From: an uncultured Oscillospiraceae bacterium
GTDB taxonomy: Bacteria > Bacillota > Clostridia > Oscillospirales > Oscillospiraceae
Assembly: GCA_934574095.1 (NCBI GenBank)
Contig: CAKTMW010000008.1
Span: forward strand, 1 to 51,230
DNA length: 51,230 bases
Reading direction: 5' to 3'
In this document: one piece after another, positions 16,574 to 24,807 of the stretch
Numbering within the stretch: position 1 is the stretch's first letter
How the letters are laid out: every line of letters begins with the position of its first letter
Notes under the pieces: model-generated
Databases searched by the model: none
What the model saw: only the letters and a program-made list of their open reading frames with translations
Told to the model about the DNA's origin: nothing
Position numbers and translations under genes: made by a program

Positions 16574-16617
16574 GAAAAAGCGCACAGCCAACACAAAGTT
16601 GGTTGTGCGCTTTTTTT
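16574..16617 (-). terminator. Terminator of the DUF4430 surface-protein gene
   Basis: AAAGCGCACAGCCAAC / GTTGGTTGTGCGCTTT with A- and T-runs on both sides, about 80 bp after the stop codon. It can act in both directions. Confidence 0.8.
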
Positions 16618-16694
16618 CTGTTATGGCAAAAGCGGGGGCGCTTGACGCACCTCCGCTCCTGCCATATAGAGAAAAATCACGGAAAGGTTAGTTG

Positions 16695-19600
16695 TTAGTT
16701 CTCCTTGCGCTTGCGGGTGACGATCACCGCGCCAGCCAGGACGGCCACCAGGCCCATGCCCACGTACAGGGTCACGCCCGCGTCGCCGGTATTGCCGGAC
16801 TTCACGTCCTTACCGTTATCTTTCTGATAGGGATTCTTGGCGGAACTGTTGTTGCCGCCGTTACCGGGCTTGCCGGGGTTGGGCTTGGAATTATCCTTCA
16901 CGATCTCGTCCATGCGAGTGGTCACTTCGTCCATCTTGTCGATCTCCATGCCGGTCAATTCCGCCTTCTGCTCCGGCGTCAGCTTGTCGTAAGCCTCCTT
17001 GGCTGCCTTGACGGCCTCCTGATCCTCGATGGTCAGATTGCCCGCGCTGGGCAGCTTGTCCAGCTGATCCTTCACCTCGTCGATGGCCTGGAACTGGGCG
17101 ATAGCGGCTTCCAGCTTCTCCAGCTCGGCCAGTTTGCCAGAGTCAGCAACAACTTTTTGCTGCTCCTTGCTCAGTGCGTTGAAGGACGCTCTTGCCGCGG
17201 CCACAGCGTTCACGTACAGCTGATAGTTGCCGTACTTCACAGAGGAGACCTCCGGCAGATCGTTTATCATACCCGTCACGGCGCTGGCGTCGGCGTTGAC
17301 GTCGATCACCCGCAGCACGTACCATGTGCCGCGCTGGCCGCTGCCGTTCATGGTGGGCCAGCCGTTCTCGCCGCAGCCCACATAGATCGCATCGCCCGCC
17401 TTGACGGGGATGCTCTGCGTCCGCTTGTAGAAGCTGAAGCCCTCGCTGTTATCTGTGACCTTCTCATTCAAGAAGATCTTCGTCAGATAGTTCTTGTTGG
17501 CCGCGGTAGGCGTCACCTGAATGTTGGCCTCGGCGCTGTCGATGGCCAGCGTGTACTCATAGGTGCCGCCGGGCTGGCCGGGGGTGAACTCGGTCAGCAG
17601 CTGGCCGCCCGATACGGTCAGGTCGCTCAGCGTGGTGTTCTTGTTGCCCCAGGTGCCGCCCAGGTCACCGCCCGCGTTGTCGTTGGTGGTGTTGTTGGTG
17701 TACATGACGCGGATCACATCGCCGTCGCTCAGGTCACCCTCGGCCACGCTGAACGCGCCGAAGCCATAGTTGGTGAACCAGTCGTTCAGCGTACCCATCC
17801 AGCCGGACTTCGCGTTGCCGTCCTTTTCGCTCAGGCCGTTAATGGTGGCAATGTAGTTGCTCTCAGCACCGCTCTGCTTATAACCGAACTCATCCAGTGC
17901 CGCCACGATGCAGGTCATCATGGTGCTGTTGTGCTCAAGATCGACCCAGGTATCAACCAGAGTTCCTTCCCAGTATTCTTTGTTCTTCGGCCACATGTCG
18001 CTGGTGAAGGTGGTGTTCTCCACGATGACATGCACCTTGCCGAAGCCGGTGGCGGCGTCCTTCATGGCCAGCACCGCGTTCTGATAGGCGCTCTCCACGG
18101 CGGCCACGGAGGTGGCGGCCTGAATGGCCTTGACGCCAGCCTGATACGCCTTGTCCACGACGCTGCCCTTCAGGCCGTTCTTCACCGTTTCCAGATGAGC
18201 CAGCGCGGCGCTCCGGGCGGCGGCCACGGCCTCCTCGCTGTCGGCGGTCATGGCCTGATACTCCGTCTTGGAGAGCATCTTCACGTCGAAGGTCACGGTG
18301 CTGCCATCCACCGCGTCAGCGGGGATAACATACTCCGCCAGATAGTAGCCGTCATACGCCGTCTTCTGCTCGTTGGGCGTGACCAACGTCTGCGGCTCCA
18401 TCAGGTTCCATGTCTTGCCGCCGTCCACTGACCACACGGGCCAGTATTTCGCGTCGGTGGTGTCCAGATAGTAGCGGATGAACACATGGTCGCCCGCCTT
18501 ACCGCTGCTGGGCATTGTGCTGGTAAGCGTTGCCCATGTAGGATTGGGAACGGTGCCGTCCACATTGGGCGTCACCACCCACTTGAGGTTGGGCCAGCCG
18601 AAATAGGGGTTGCCGTTGTCGGCCTTCCGGGGCATCTGGTTTTCGTCAATGTCGGCCTCCAGCTTCACCACGGCCAGCGCCGTCAGACTGTCAGCGCCGA
18701 TCTTCGCCACCGCGTCCAGACGCTTGGTCTCGTTGGCGGACAGCAGCTTCTTCTGGTAGCTGTTCAGCCCGCCGTACACCGTCTGGATGTCCTTCACCAG
18801 CTGCTTGTAGTTGGCGTTCAGGTCGTTCAGATCGTCGGGCAGATAGGACAGGTTCTGCCGCAGACCGGCGATGACCGCCGCGTGGTCGATGGTCGCCGCG
18901 CCCAGCTCCTTCAAGCGGGCGAAGTCCGCGTCGAAGGTGTCCATCAGGGCCGTCAGGTCGGTGGCCTTCTGTAAATTGGCCGTCAGGGTCTCGTACTGGG
19001 CCTTGAAGGCCTCGTAGTCCGCCGCTGTGAAGTCATAGTCGTGGAAGCTGTCGAAATACGCCTTGGCCTCGGCGGCCTTTTCGGTGCGGTACTGCTTCAG
19101 CAGTGCGTCGGTGTCGTCCGCCTCGGTTACGTGGATCAGGGCGTAGTCGCCGCCGTACAGGGAGTAATACTCGCCGATGGTGGTGGCCTGATACACGTCG
19201 GTAAAGGTCAGCTCATCCGGCGTCACGTTGAACATGGCCACGGTGTACCAGCCGGGTCTGGTAAACACGTATTGCAGACTGCCGTCCGCGCCGGTGGTGG
19301 CGGCGGTTTTGTGGGTAGGCTGGGACAGCGCCTCCGTCTCGGACGGGTCGCTGATGAACAGGGTGATCCCCGCGGCGCTCTTGCTCTGGCCTAGGTTAAA
19401 GAGATCAGCACCGATTACCGTGGCGGAGAGCTTTACCTTGTCGCCCACCTTCGCAGTGCCGGGTGCCTTCGTGTCGATCAGGGCGATGCTGTCACGATAG
19501 CTGCTGGCGTCAACAGCGTTGCTTGTAAAGATTGCTGTGGAGTCATAACCGCTGGAAGCCTCTGTTTTCTCCAGAGGAGACTGAATACGGAACATCCGGA

Positions 19601-21458
19601 TATCGTCTCCATGGTGGAACTGCACTGCTTTCTGTAGTATTAGTATTTGCCCTTGACTGAACACGCCGAAATTCTCGCCATTTACCAGCAGCAGGAAATA
19701 AGGTATCGTATCGCAGCCACCCCGGATGGAACCCTCTGCGTGCAAATCGAAGGTCAGGCCCGCCTGTGCCATCAGGCCCGTCAGGTCGGTGCTGCCCGCT
19801 TCCAGCGTCAGGCCGCTGTTGACGTACAGATTCGTGCCGCCGAAGCTGGGGTACAGGGCGGAGAAGTTGTTCAGGTACGTAAAGGACACCGTCACGTCCA
19901 CGCCGCTGGTCAGTGCGCGATAGGCGTTTTTCAGCGCTTCAATATGGGCGATATAATGCGTCCATTGTCCCGCGTCATTGTATGCAGAATAGCCGTTGAA
20001 GCCCTGGAGCATTTTCCAGTCCTCGGTGGTGCCGCCCACGATGCGGTAAGCCATATCCGCCTTCAGGACGGCGTAGGCGTCGGTATAGGCCGTCCAGCTG
20101 TCCGCCGTATAGTCGCTCTCCTTCAGCTTGGCGGGGTCGTACTGCTGCAGCAGGGCCTCGGCCTCCGGCTTGGCCGCCATGTACTTGTCATAGGCGGCGG
20201 CGTAGGATTCTTTGTTCACCAGCTTGTGGGCATCCGCCGCAGCGGCCAGTTTGTCCACCTCACCCTGTTTGGAGGCGGTGTTTTCGTCGGTGGGGTTGCC
20301 ATCTTTATATAGCTGCTCCAGCAGCGCCTGACCGTCCTTCAATGCTTTGGCATAGGGCTGCCAGGACGGGGGGGTGCAGTTATCGGCGCTGGGCTTTTCC
20401 CAAAGCGTGTTTTCAGGCCAGCCCTCTTGTAAGCTGTTGCCAAGATTCCACCGCCAGTCGGTGTTCAACGCCTCATACAGCGCCGTGGTGTTGACCCGAT
20501 CAGTGGGTATCAGATTGCCGATGGCGGCTTGCAGAGCGGTGATGAGTCCAGGAGCCGCCTTATCATATTGTTCCTGAGAAATACTTTCGTTGTCATAGAG
20601 TTCCTGCGCCTGTTGTGCGACAGCGCACAGTTCATTCCAGAAACCCGTTTCGCTGGTTGTTCTTCCGTTCCAACGGTCATTTTTGGTATAATAGCCCGTG
20701 GTGGGAACGCTGTCAAGAGCAGCCCTCAAAGCACTTTTGTCGATTGTTTGACCGGCAGTGCTAATTTGAATGACAACGCTATCGTTCGATACTCCAGAAG
20801 TCGTATAAGAAACAATGAAGCCCTTTACATTCTTCTTTGGTATGCTCTTCCCCTCAAACAGGGTGGTAATATTGTCTGTACTGTCTACTCCTAAAAGAGT
20901 CAAATCAAACTTCTCATCGACAATATAGTTTCCATTTTCTTTAAGCTCTGCAAGCAGCTGCGCTAAAGTCTGAGTCTTAGAAAGGAATTTTTTATATGCT
21001 TCAACACCTTTTGCATTCAGGAATACACAACTAACTATTAAATTTTTTTCCGGTACGTCCTCCCCCCAAAATACATTCTTGAGGGATGCTCCCACCGGCA
21101 ACGAAACAAGCCATATTTTCCCGTGCGTTATTGTGGTTGTTCCCCTCTTACTATATGTTCTTGTTCGAGTCCCGATTTGCTCAAGTGTGGCAGTAAGTTC
21201 AGATGTATCATCCCCTACGGTATACGTCACAACAGGAGTAAAATTACTTGTAACTTCATTATCTGCATAGGTCTGTATACCGTTATCTTCTATAACGATA
21301 TCACCCTGCTGCTCTTCAGCGGTCTGGACTTCCTGTGCCTTCTCTTCAACAGCAGGCATGTCCGGAGAAACCCCATTCTCCACAGCAAAAGCGCTGACCG
21401 GCAGCAGCGAGACTGCCATCACCAGCGCCATCAGGAATGATACGATTCGTTTTTTCAT
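16695..21458 (-). CDS. Wall-anchored surface protein with FIVAR-like repeats and a DUF4430 domain
   Basis: A 1587-residue exported protein. Residues 1-26 are a signal peptide (KKRIVSFLMALVMAVSLLPVSAFA). Several helical FIVAR-like segments occur around 240-330, 360-560 and 790-900. Residues ~1141-1252 match DUF4430 (PF14478, related to the transcobalamin C-terminal domain): VHVIVENTTF, SGWMGTLNDWFTNYGFGAFSV and LSDGDVIRVMYTNN. A cadherin-like beta domain follows (~1262-1345), then helical repeats and a C-terminal NTGDAG sorting-like motif, a hydrophobic helix and a KRKEN tail. A cobalamin riboswitch sits in its long leader. I infer a corrinoid-binding role; direct evidence is lacking. The ribosome binding site is AAAGGAAG. 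Confidence 0.85.
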   Translation of the reverse strand: MKKRIVSFLMALVMAVSLLPVSAFAVENGVSPDMPAVEEKAQEVQTAEEQQGDIVIEDNGIQTYADNEVTSNFTPVVTYTVGDDTSELTATLEQIGTRTRTYSKRGTTTITHGKIWLVSLPVGASLKNVFWGEDVPEKNLIVSCVFLNAKGVEAYKKFLSKTQTLAQLLAELKENGNYIVDEKFDLTLLGVDSTDNITTLFEGKSIPKKNVKGFIVSYTTSGVSNDSVVIQISTAGQTIDKSALRAALDSVPTTGYYTKNDRWNGRTTSETGFWNELCAVAQQAQELYDNESISQEQYDKAAPGLITALQAAIGNLIPTDRVNTTALYEALNTDWRWNLGNSLQEGWPENTLWEKPSADNCTPPSWQPYAKALKDGQALLEQLYKDGNPTDENTASKQGEVDKLAAAADAHKLVNKESYAAAYDKYMAAKPEAEALLQQYDPAKLKESDYTADSWTAYTDAYAVLKADMAYRIVGGTTEDWKMLQGFNGYSAYNDAGQWTHYIAHIEALKNAYRALTSGVDVTVSFTYLNNFSALYPSFGGTNLYVNSGLTLEAGSTDLTGLMAQAGLTFDLHAEGSIRGGCDTIPYFLLLVNGENFGVFSQGQILILQKAVQFHHGDDIRMFRIQSPLEKTEASSGYDSTAIFTSNAVDASSYRDSIALIDTKAPGTAKVGDKVKLSATVIGADLFNLGQSKSAAGITLFISDPSETEALSQPTHKTAATTGADGSLQYVFTRPGWYTVAMFNVTPDELTFTDVYQATTIGEYYSLYGGDYALIHVTEADDTDALLKQYRTEKAAEAKAYFDSFHDYDFTAADYEAFKAQYETLTANLQKATDLTALMDTFDADFARLKELGAATIDHAAVIAGLRQNLSYLPDDLNDLNANYKQLVKDIQTVYGGLNSYQKKLLSANETKRLDAVAKIGADSLTALAVVKLEADIDENQMPRKADNGNPYFGWPNLKWVVTPNVDGTVPNPTWATLTSTMPSSGKAGDHVFIRYYLDTTDAKYWPVWSVDGGKTWNLMEPQTLVTPNEQKTAYDGYYLAEYVIPADAVDGSTVTFDVKMLSKTEYQAMTADSEEAVAAARSAALAHLETVKNGLKGSVVDKAYQAGVKAIQAATSVAAVESAYQNAVLAMKDAATGFGKVHVIVENTTFTSDMWPKNKEYWEGTLVDTWVDLEHNSTMMTCIVAALDEFGYKQSGAESNYIATINGLSEKDGNAKSGWMGTLNDWFTNYGFGAFSVAEGDLSDGDVIRVMYTNNTTNDNAGGDLGGTWGNKNTTLSDLTVSGGQLLTEFTPGQPGGTYEYTLAIDSAEANIQVTPTAANKNYLTKIFLNEKVTDNSEGFSFYKRTQSIPVKAGDAIYVGCGENGWPTMNGSGQRGTWYVLRVIDVNADASAVTGMINDLPEVSSVKYGNYQLYVNAVAAARASFNALSKEQQKVVADSGKLAELEKLEAAIAQFQAIDEVKDQLDKLPSAGNLTIEDQEAVKAAKEAYDKLTPEQKAELTGMEIDKMDEVTTRMDEIVKDNSKPNPGKPGNGGNNSSAKNPYQKDNGKDVKSGNTGDAGVTLYVGMGLVAVLAGAVIVTRKRKEN

Positions 21459-21532
21459 TCCGTGATCTTCCTTTCTTTTTTTGTGATTTTTTCTCTATAT
21501 CAAAGGCCGTGCGGCCTGGGTTTTTGAGGTGC

Positions 21533-21562
21533 GGCGGGCGGGGACGGCAACCCCCGCCCGCC
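21533..21562 (-). repeat. Very GC-rich leader hairpin
   Basis: GGCGGGCGGGG and CCCCGCCCGCC with an 8-bp loop, 75 bp upstream of the surface-protein start, within its leader. Confidence 0.6.
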
Positions 21563-21612
21563 CTATGGAAAACACAACGGCGTAATGCCGTTCGGCTTGC
21601 AAAAAGACAACC

Positions 21613-21655
21613 ATGCTGTGCTTATAAGCACAGCATAAAAGGGATATCCCTTTTA
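21613..21655. repeat. Two adjoining perfect palindromes
   Basis: A 24-bp palindrome without spacer (21613-21636, ATGCTGTGCTTA and its complement) touches a 20-bp palindrome (21636-21655, TAAAAGGGAT and its complement). Both are exact and lie in the surface-protein leader between the terminators and the start. Confidence 0.75.
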
Positions 21656-21690
21656 TGAAAAATTTTCCATTCAACCGCCGCCTGCGGCAG

Positions 21691-21724
21691 CAAAAAAGAC
21701 GCACGGCCTCTCCCGGCCATGCGC
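21691..21724 (-). terminator. Riboswitch-region terminator 2
   Basis: On the minus strand GCGCATGGCC, a 6-nt loop, GGCCGTGCGT and then CTTTTTT. It lies between the cobalamin riboswitch and the surface-protein gene and could serve as its expression platform. Confidence 0.65.
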
Positions 21725-21730
21725 CCGCAC

Positions 21731-21762
21731 ACAACAAAACGCACGGCCCAAATGACCGTGCG
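21731..21762 (-). terminator. Riboswitch-region terminator 1
   Basis: On the minus strand CGCACGG, a 9-nt loop, CCGTGCG and TTTTGTTGT. It follows the riboswitch by about 45 nt. The CCGTGCG heptamer recurs in the next hairpin, which would allow alternative pairing. Confidence 0.65.
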
Positions 21763-21804
21763 CTGCACTTCTCACTTCGGCTTCGGGAATGGCAAAACCA
21801 AACG

Positions 21805-21945
21805 GCCCGGTGCATAACGTATCTGACTTAGCCTGTCGCAGCAGGCATCACAGCGACCTTCTCGCGGGGACTCTCACCCCATTCCGCCGCCGGGTTTTGC
21901 TTTCGCTCCCCGGCGCACCGTCCGTAATGTTCAGTTATCGTAATG
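21805..21945 (-). ncRNA. Cobalamin riboswitch
   Basis: The minus strand shows the B12-box landmarks in order: GACGGTGCGCC, GGGGTGAGAGTCCCC (the GGTGA-AGTCC element), GTCGCTGTGA, a P6 hairpin GCCTG-CTGCGA-CAGGC, and AAGTCAGATAC. Short complementary ends (ATAAC at 21938-21934, GTTAT at 21818-21814) can form P1. The core is about 125 nt, so it is a short member, possibly of the cobalamin-II type. Two intrinsic terminators follow, and the next gene on this strand is the DUF4430 surface protein, so control by transcription termination is likely. Confidence 0.85.
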
Positions 21946-22029
21946 TAGTGTATCACAAGGCTAACCGGAAAACAAGGGGATTTTGGAAAATCGCGTGGAA
22001 TTATTCCGGAAATTGCCGCAGCGGCCATT

Positions 22030-22548
22030 TTATTTCGGCGGGCCCAGCGCCAGCACAGGCTTGCGGGCCACGTCCATGGCGTAGGCCAAGGCGCTGTCCT
22101 CCGCGCTGCCTGTGGGCGGCGTGTCCCTGTCATAGACCGCCAGCACCATGTCGGCCAGGTCGATGATCTTCTTGTAGGCGTGGAGCTGTGCGTCCGGTGC
22201 GCCGACCTCGCACACGACGGAGATGTAGGTGCATTGCTCTAGCATCGTGAAGTAGCGCTCCCGCAGGTAGGGTGCCCATTTAGTAGCCTGCTCTTCATGG
22301 GGCGTGTAGCAGATAAGCATCAGGTCGTGGTCAGTCGTCCGCAGTCCGTTTATAATCTCAGCGGCGTACAGTCCCACGCCGCAATCGCAAGCCACGAGGA
22401 ACTGTGACACGCCGCTCTGGCGCAGCGCCATGATCTGCTGCGCCAACTCGATTTTCAATTTTCGGCAGCGGTCATCTTCCTCGTCGAACCCCCACGGAAA
22501 ACGCATAGGGTTTTGACCGATGATGGCACAGCGGATAGGGTTGGTCAT
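22030..22548 (-). CDS. SLOG-domain protein (DUF1273/YspA-like)
   Basis: A 172-residue Rossmann-like protein that looks like the SLOG superfamily: the N-terminus CAIIGQNPMRFPWGFDEED parallels the TGHR-type strand-loop, VACDCGVGLYAAEIINGL parallels the GxGxD-AAE helix, and ADMVLAVYD plus TGSAEDSALAYA match the C-terminal ligand loop. SLOG domains are thought to bind nucleotide-related ligands, and several act in signalling or defence; the function here is unknown. It is divergent from the XRE gene and lies upstream of the cobalamin riboswitch on the same strand. Confidence 0.7.
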   Translation of the reverse strand: MTNPIRCAIIGQNPMRFPWGFDEEDDRCRKLKIELAQQIMALRQSGVSQFLVACDCGVGLYAAEIINGLRTTDHDLMLICYTPHEEQATKWAPYLRERYFTMLEQCTYISVVCEVGAPDAQLHAYKKIIDLADMVLAVYDRDTPPTGSAEDSALAYAMDVARKPVLALGPPK

Positions 22549-22594
22549 TCCTCGTTGTCCTTTTCTGCCTGTAGCAGTATATTTTTGTCGTATT

Positions 22595-22656
22595 TAGAAA
22601 GCGTATGATTGTTTTGGATTATATCATTGCCACCATATCATGTCAAACGCTTTCTA
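22595..22656. promoter_or_regulatory. Spaced inverted repeat between SLOG and XRE genes
   Basis: TAGAAAGCGT (22595-22604) and ACGCTTTCTA (22647-22656) are exact 10-bp arms, 42 bp apart, in the divergent intergenic region. They could be operator halves for the adjacent XRE protein. Confidence 0.4.
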
Positions 22657-22725
22657 TTTCAGACAGAAAGTAACACAGAGAAACAGTATAATTTACTCAT
22701 ACCACGAAAGGCAAGGGCGTCCCGC

Positions 22726-23004
22726 ATGAGTAAAACTGTTTCGTTCAAAAACAATGACCGCTTTATCCAAATCGGCATTGCCATCGTTACCCTCCGCAAG
22801 CTGCGTGGAATGTCGCAGGAAAAGCTGGCCGAGAAAGCAGGTATCAGCCGTTCACTTCTGAGCGTTATCGAAGCGCCCGGAACGGCACACAACTTCACGC
22901 TGGATGTGTTCTTTGATATTGCGGACGCTTTGGAAGTTGATCCCGCAGACCTCATTAGTGCATCTATGATCCCTGATAAGATGCTGAAAGGCCGGAAGTC
23001 TTGA
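22726..23004 (+). CDS. XRE-family transcriptional regulator
   Basis: A 92-residue protein consisting mostly of one HTH_3 domain: IGIAIVTLRKLRGMSQEKLAEKAGISRSLLSVIEAPG. The serine/threonine-rich SRSLLS recognition helix is intact, and a short C-terminal tail follows. A -10 box TATAAT lies at 22687-22692 but the -35 is weak, which fits a regulated promoter. It is divergent from the SLOG gene and ends at a strong terminator. It is a candidate repressor of its own intergenic region. Confidence 0.85.
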   Translation: MSKTVSFKNNDRFIQIGIAIVTLRKLRGMSQEKLAEKAGISRSLLSVIEAPGTAHNFTLDVFFDIADALEVDPADLISASMIPDKMLKGRKS

Positions 23005-23011
23005 ATGTAAA

Positions 23012-23046
23012 AATAGCGGGCAGAGGAATTTCCTCTGCCCGCTATT
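23012..23046. terminator. Terminator after the XRE gene
   Basis: A 16-bp stem (AATAGCGGGCAGAGGA and complement) with a 3-nt loop just after the XRE stop. Its far arm is also the 3' end of the broken NlpC/P60 copy. Confidence 0.8.
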
Positions 23047-23215
23047 CATCTGTGTACCATACCGGCCTTGCGGCTGTCTCGAAGCCGGTTCGGTGGGAAA
23101 TCGCTACGCCGCCTGTGCCGGAAGCGCAATGTACCACCAGCAGGCGGCCCAGCCAGTCGCGGCCTGTGTCAATTCCAATATTTTCGTCGTCCGCAAAGCT
23201 AAAGTTATATTTACA
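23042..23215 (-). pseudogene. C-terminal fragment of an NlpC/P60 hydrolase
   Basis: The minus strand encodes ADDENIGIDTGRDWLGRLLV, VHCASGTGGVAISHRTGFET and AARPVWYTDE before a TAG. This parallels the last ~55 residues of the intact hydrolase at 23596-24807 with several substitutions (for example RTGF for RDGF and YTDE for YEKES). The rest of the gene, including the catalytic Cys half, is absent. It is a relic of a related but not identical element. Confidence 0.8.
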
Positions 23216-23225
23216 CTTTCATTTT

Positions 23226-23483
23226 TCAAATCCAATTTATGGCATCATCATTTCTTCCTTTGAGATGATACCTACGTTCGCTATTCTTCTTTTTTCCTCT
23301 GCGAGCATCGTTCCGTGTAAATTCTCCAATCACCAACGTATCACCACCAGCCTCGTTTGGCTCTTGATACCTATCATACAACACAATCGTTCTATACGGA
23401 AGCGAATAAATACTATATAGTGTCGCAGGTATTCCCAAAATTGTCCCAATAATTGCAATTTTATTTAAAACGTCCCATATCAT
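23226..23483 (-). CDS. Small membrane protein of unknown function
   Basis: An 85-residue protein that I do not recognise. Residues 8-28 (KIAIIGTILGIPATLYSIYSL) form one membrane helix; the rest is polar and basic with a charged RRGKKKNSERR patch, presumably cytosolic. CTGGAGGAAATGCTACG precedes the ATG, and a near-consensus sigma-A promoter lies 70 bp upstream, so it is probably expressed alone. Its base composition is more AT-rich than the neighbours, which suggests recent acquisition. Confidence 0.65.
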   Translation of the reverse strand: MIWDVLNKIAIIGTILGIPATLYSIYSLPYRTIVLYDRYQEPNEAGGDTLVIGEFTRNDARRGKKKNSERRYHLKGRNDDAINWI

Positions 23484-23551
23484 CGTAGCATTTCCTCCAG
23501 TTTATTCATTGTTATGCTTATTTGGTAATAGAGTCCACTTATATATTGGGA

Positions 23552-23580
23552 ATTATAGCATATTTATGGCCTATATTCAA
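23552..23580 (-). promoter_or_regulatory. Promoter of the 85-residue membrane protein
   Basis: On the minus strand TTGAAT, a 17-bp spacer and TATAAT. Confidence 0.75.
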
Positions 23581-23595
23581 TTGAACGTCCATCTT

Positions 23596-24807
23596 TCAGC
23601 TTTCTTTTTCATACCACACCGGTCTTGCGGCTGTCTCGAAACCGTCGCGGTGGGAGATCGCTACGCCTCCTGTGCCGGAGGCGCAATGCACCACCAGCAG
23701 GCGGCCCAGCCAGTCGCGGCCTGCGGCGATGCCGACGTGTTCATCCTCCGGATAAAACAGCAAATCCCCTGGCTGCACCTCGTCCCACTCGATGTCCACG
23801 CAGTTGGCGTGCTGTTCCATGGCTCCGCCGCCCTGCCCGATCACATACTCGCCGCCGCTGGCGTTGTAGAACGCCCAGTCCACGAAGCCGGAACAGTCAA
23901 GGCCGTAGGGTTGCTCCGTGCCGGTGCTGTCGCTGCCCTCGGCTGTAACCTCCGTCAGCTCGCCCCAACGGTCGTCCCAGCCCAGCACCAGCGATTTGCC
24001 GCCCCAAAAGTAATCCACCTTGTCCACCAGCGCCAGCGCGTAAGTCACCACCATGCGCCGTTCCATGGAGAGATCGTCCGGCAGGCGCTCCCACACCTCC
24101 ATGGCTTCGCCGGTGGGCTCCATGGTGTGGCTGTCCGCAACAACGCCTGCCGGGGACAGAGCCGCTGCAACCGCAATCACCGGCAAGGCCAGCAACAAGA
24201 ACAGTACCACACCGCCGCCCGCTGCGGCTATGGCCTTGAACCCAGCGCGGACGGTTTTGCCCACCGCCTGCGCCATCTGCTCCAGCCGCTGTCCCGCTTT
24301 GCGGGCGGCGGCTTTTGTCTGCTGGAGCATCTGCCGCTGGACAGCGCGCTGAGTGTGTTGCTTTGCCCGCTGCTGGGCGGCGGTCATAGTGGGCGCAGTT
24401 GGTTTTTGCGCCGGTTGGCGCAGCGCTGTGACAATGCGCGGCGTCTCTGCTGGCGTGGTACTCTGTGCTGCGGCGGACTGCTCCGTTGACTGCCACATAT
24501 CCCGCTGCCACACCTGCGCCGCCGTTGTCTCCTGCCGCTGCCGCACCTTCTGGGCGCGGTATTTGTGCAGGACGTACTTCCGCTGAAGCTGCCGCGTGGC
24601 GCGGAAGGTCAGACGGGCGGCATCCGCTGCGCCCTGCTGTACCTGCTCCGTGGCGTACTCCACCGGCTGCCGCTGGTGCTGTGTCTGCCGTTCCTGCTTC
24701 TGCTGAGCATAGTGCCGCTGCAAGATACGCACCGCCGTGCGGGGCATGGCGTCTTTCTGCCGCGTTTTCGGCTGCTCCATGGCGGCGCGGGTCTTTACGT
24801 CACGCAT
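23596..24807 (-). CDS. NlpC/P60 cell-wall hydrolase of the conjugation module
   Basis: A 403-residue protein. Residues 1-190 are basic and glutamine-rich with predicted helices, 198-218 is a membrane helix, and the C-terminal ~150 residues form an NlpC/P60 domain outside the cell. The catalytic Cys is in YGLDCSGFVDWAF (C305) and a candidate His is in DEHVGIAAG (H357). Such hydrolases open peptidoglycan for the transfer channel in Tn916/Tn1549-type elements, where they follow virB4 as here. The start overlaps the virB4 stop by 8 bp and has GGGGGAG upstream. Confidence 0.88.
   Translation of the reverse strand: MRDVKTRAAMEQPKTRQKDAMPRTAVRILQRHYAQQKQERQTQHQRQPVEYATEQVQQGAADAARLTFRATRQLQRKYVLHKYRAQKVRQRQETTAAQVWQRDMWQSTEQSAAAQSTTPAETPRIVTALRQPAQKPTAPTMTAAQQRAKQHTQRAVQRQMLQQTKAAARKAGQRLEQMAQAVGKTVRAGFKAIAAAGGGVVLFLLLALPVIAVAAALSPAGVVADSHTMEPTGEAMEVWERLPDDLSMERRMVVTYALALVDKVDYFWGGKSLVLGWDDRWGELTEVTAEGSDSTGTEQPYGLDCSGFVDWAFYNASGGEYVIGQGGGAMEQHANCVDIEWDEVQPGDLLFYPEDEHVGIAAGRDWLGRLLVVHCASGTGGVAISHRDGFETAARPVWYEKES

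Noticed and set aside
16692..18431. A 579-codon plus-strand open frame
   Set aside because: It is antisense to the DUF4430 surface-protein gene and has a His/Val/Gly-rich shadow composition.
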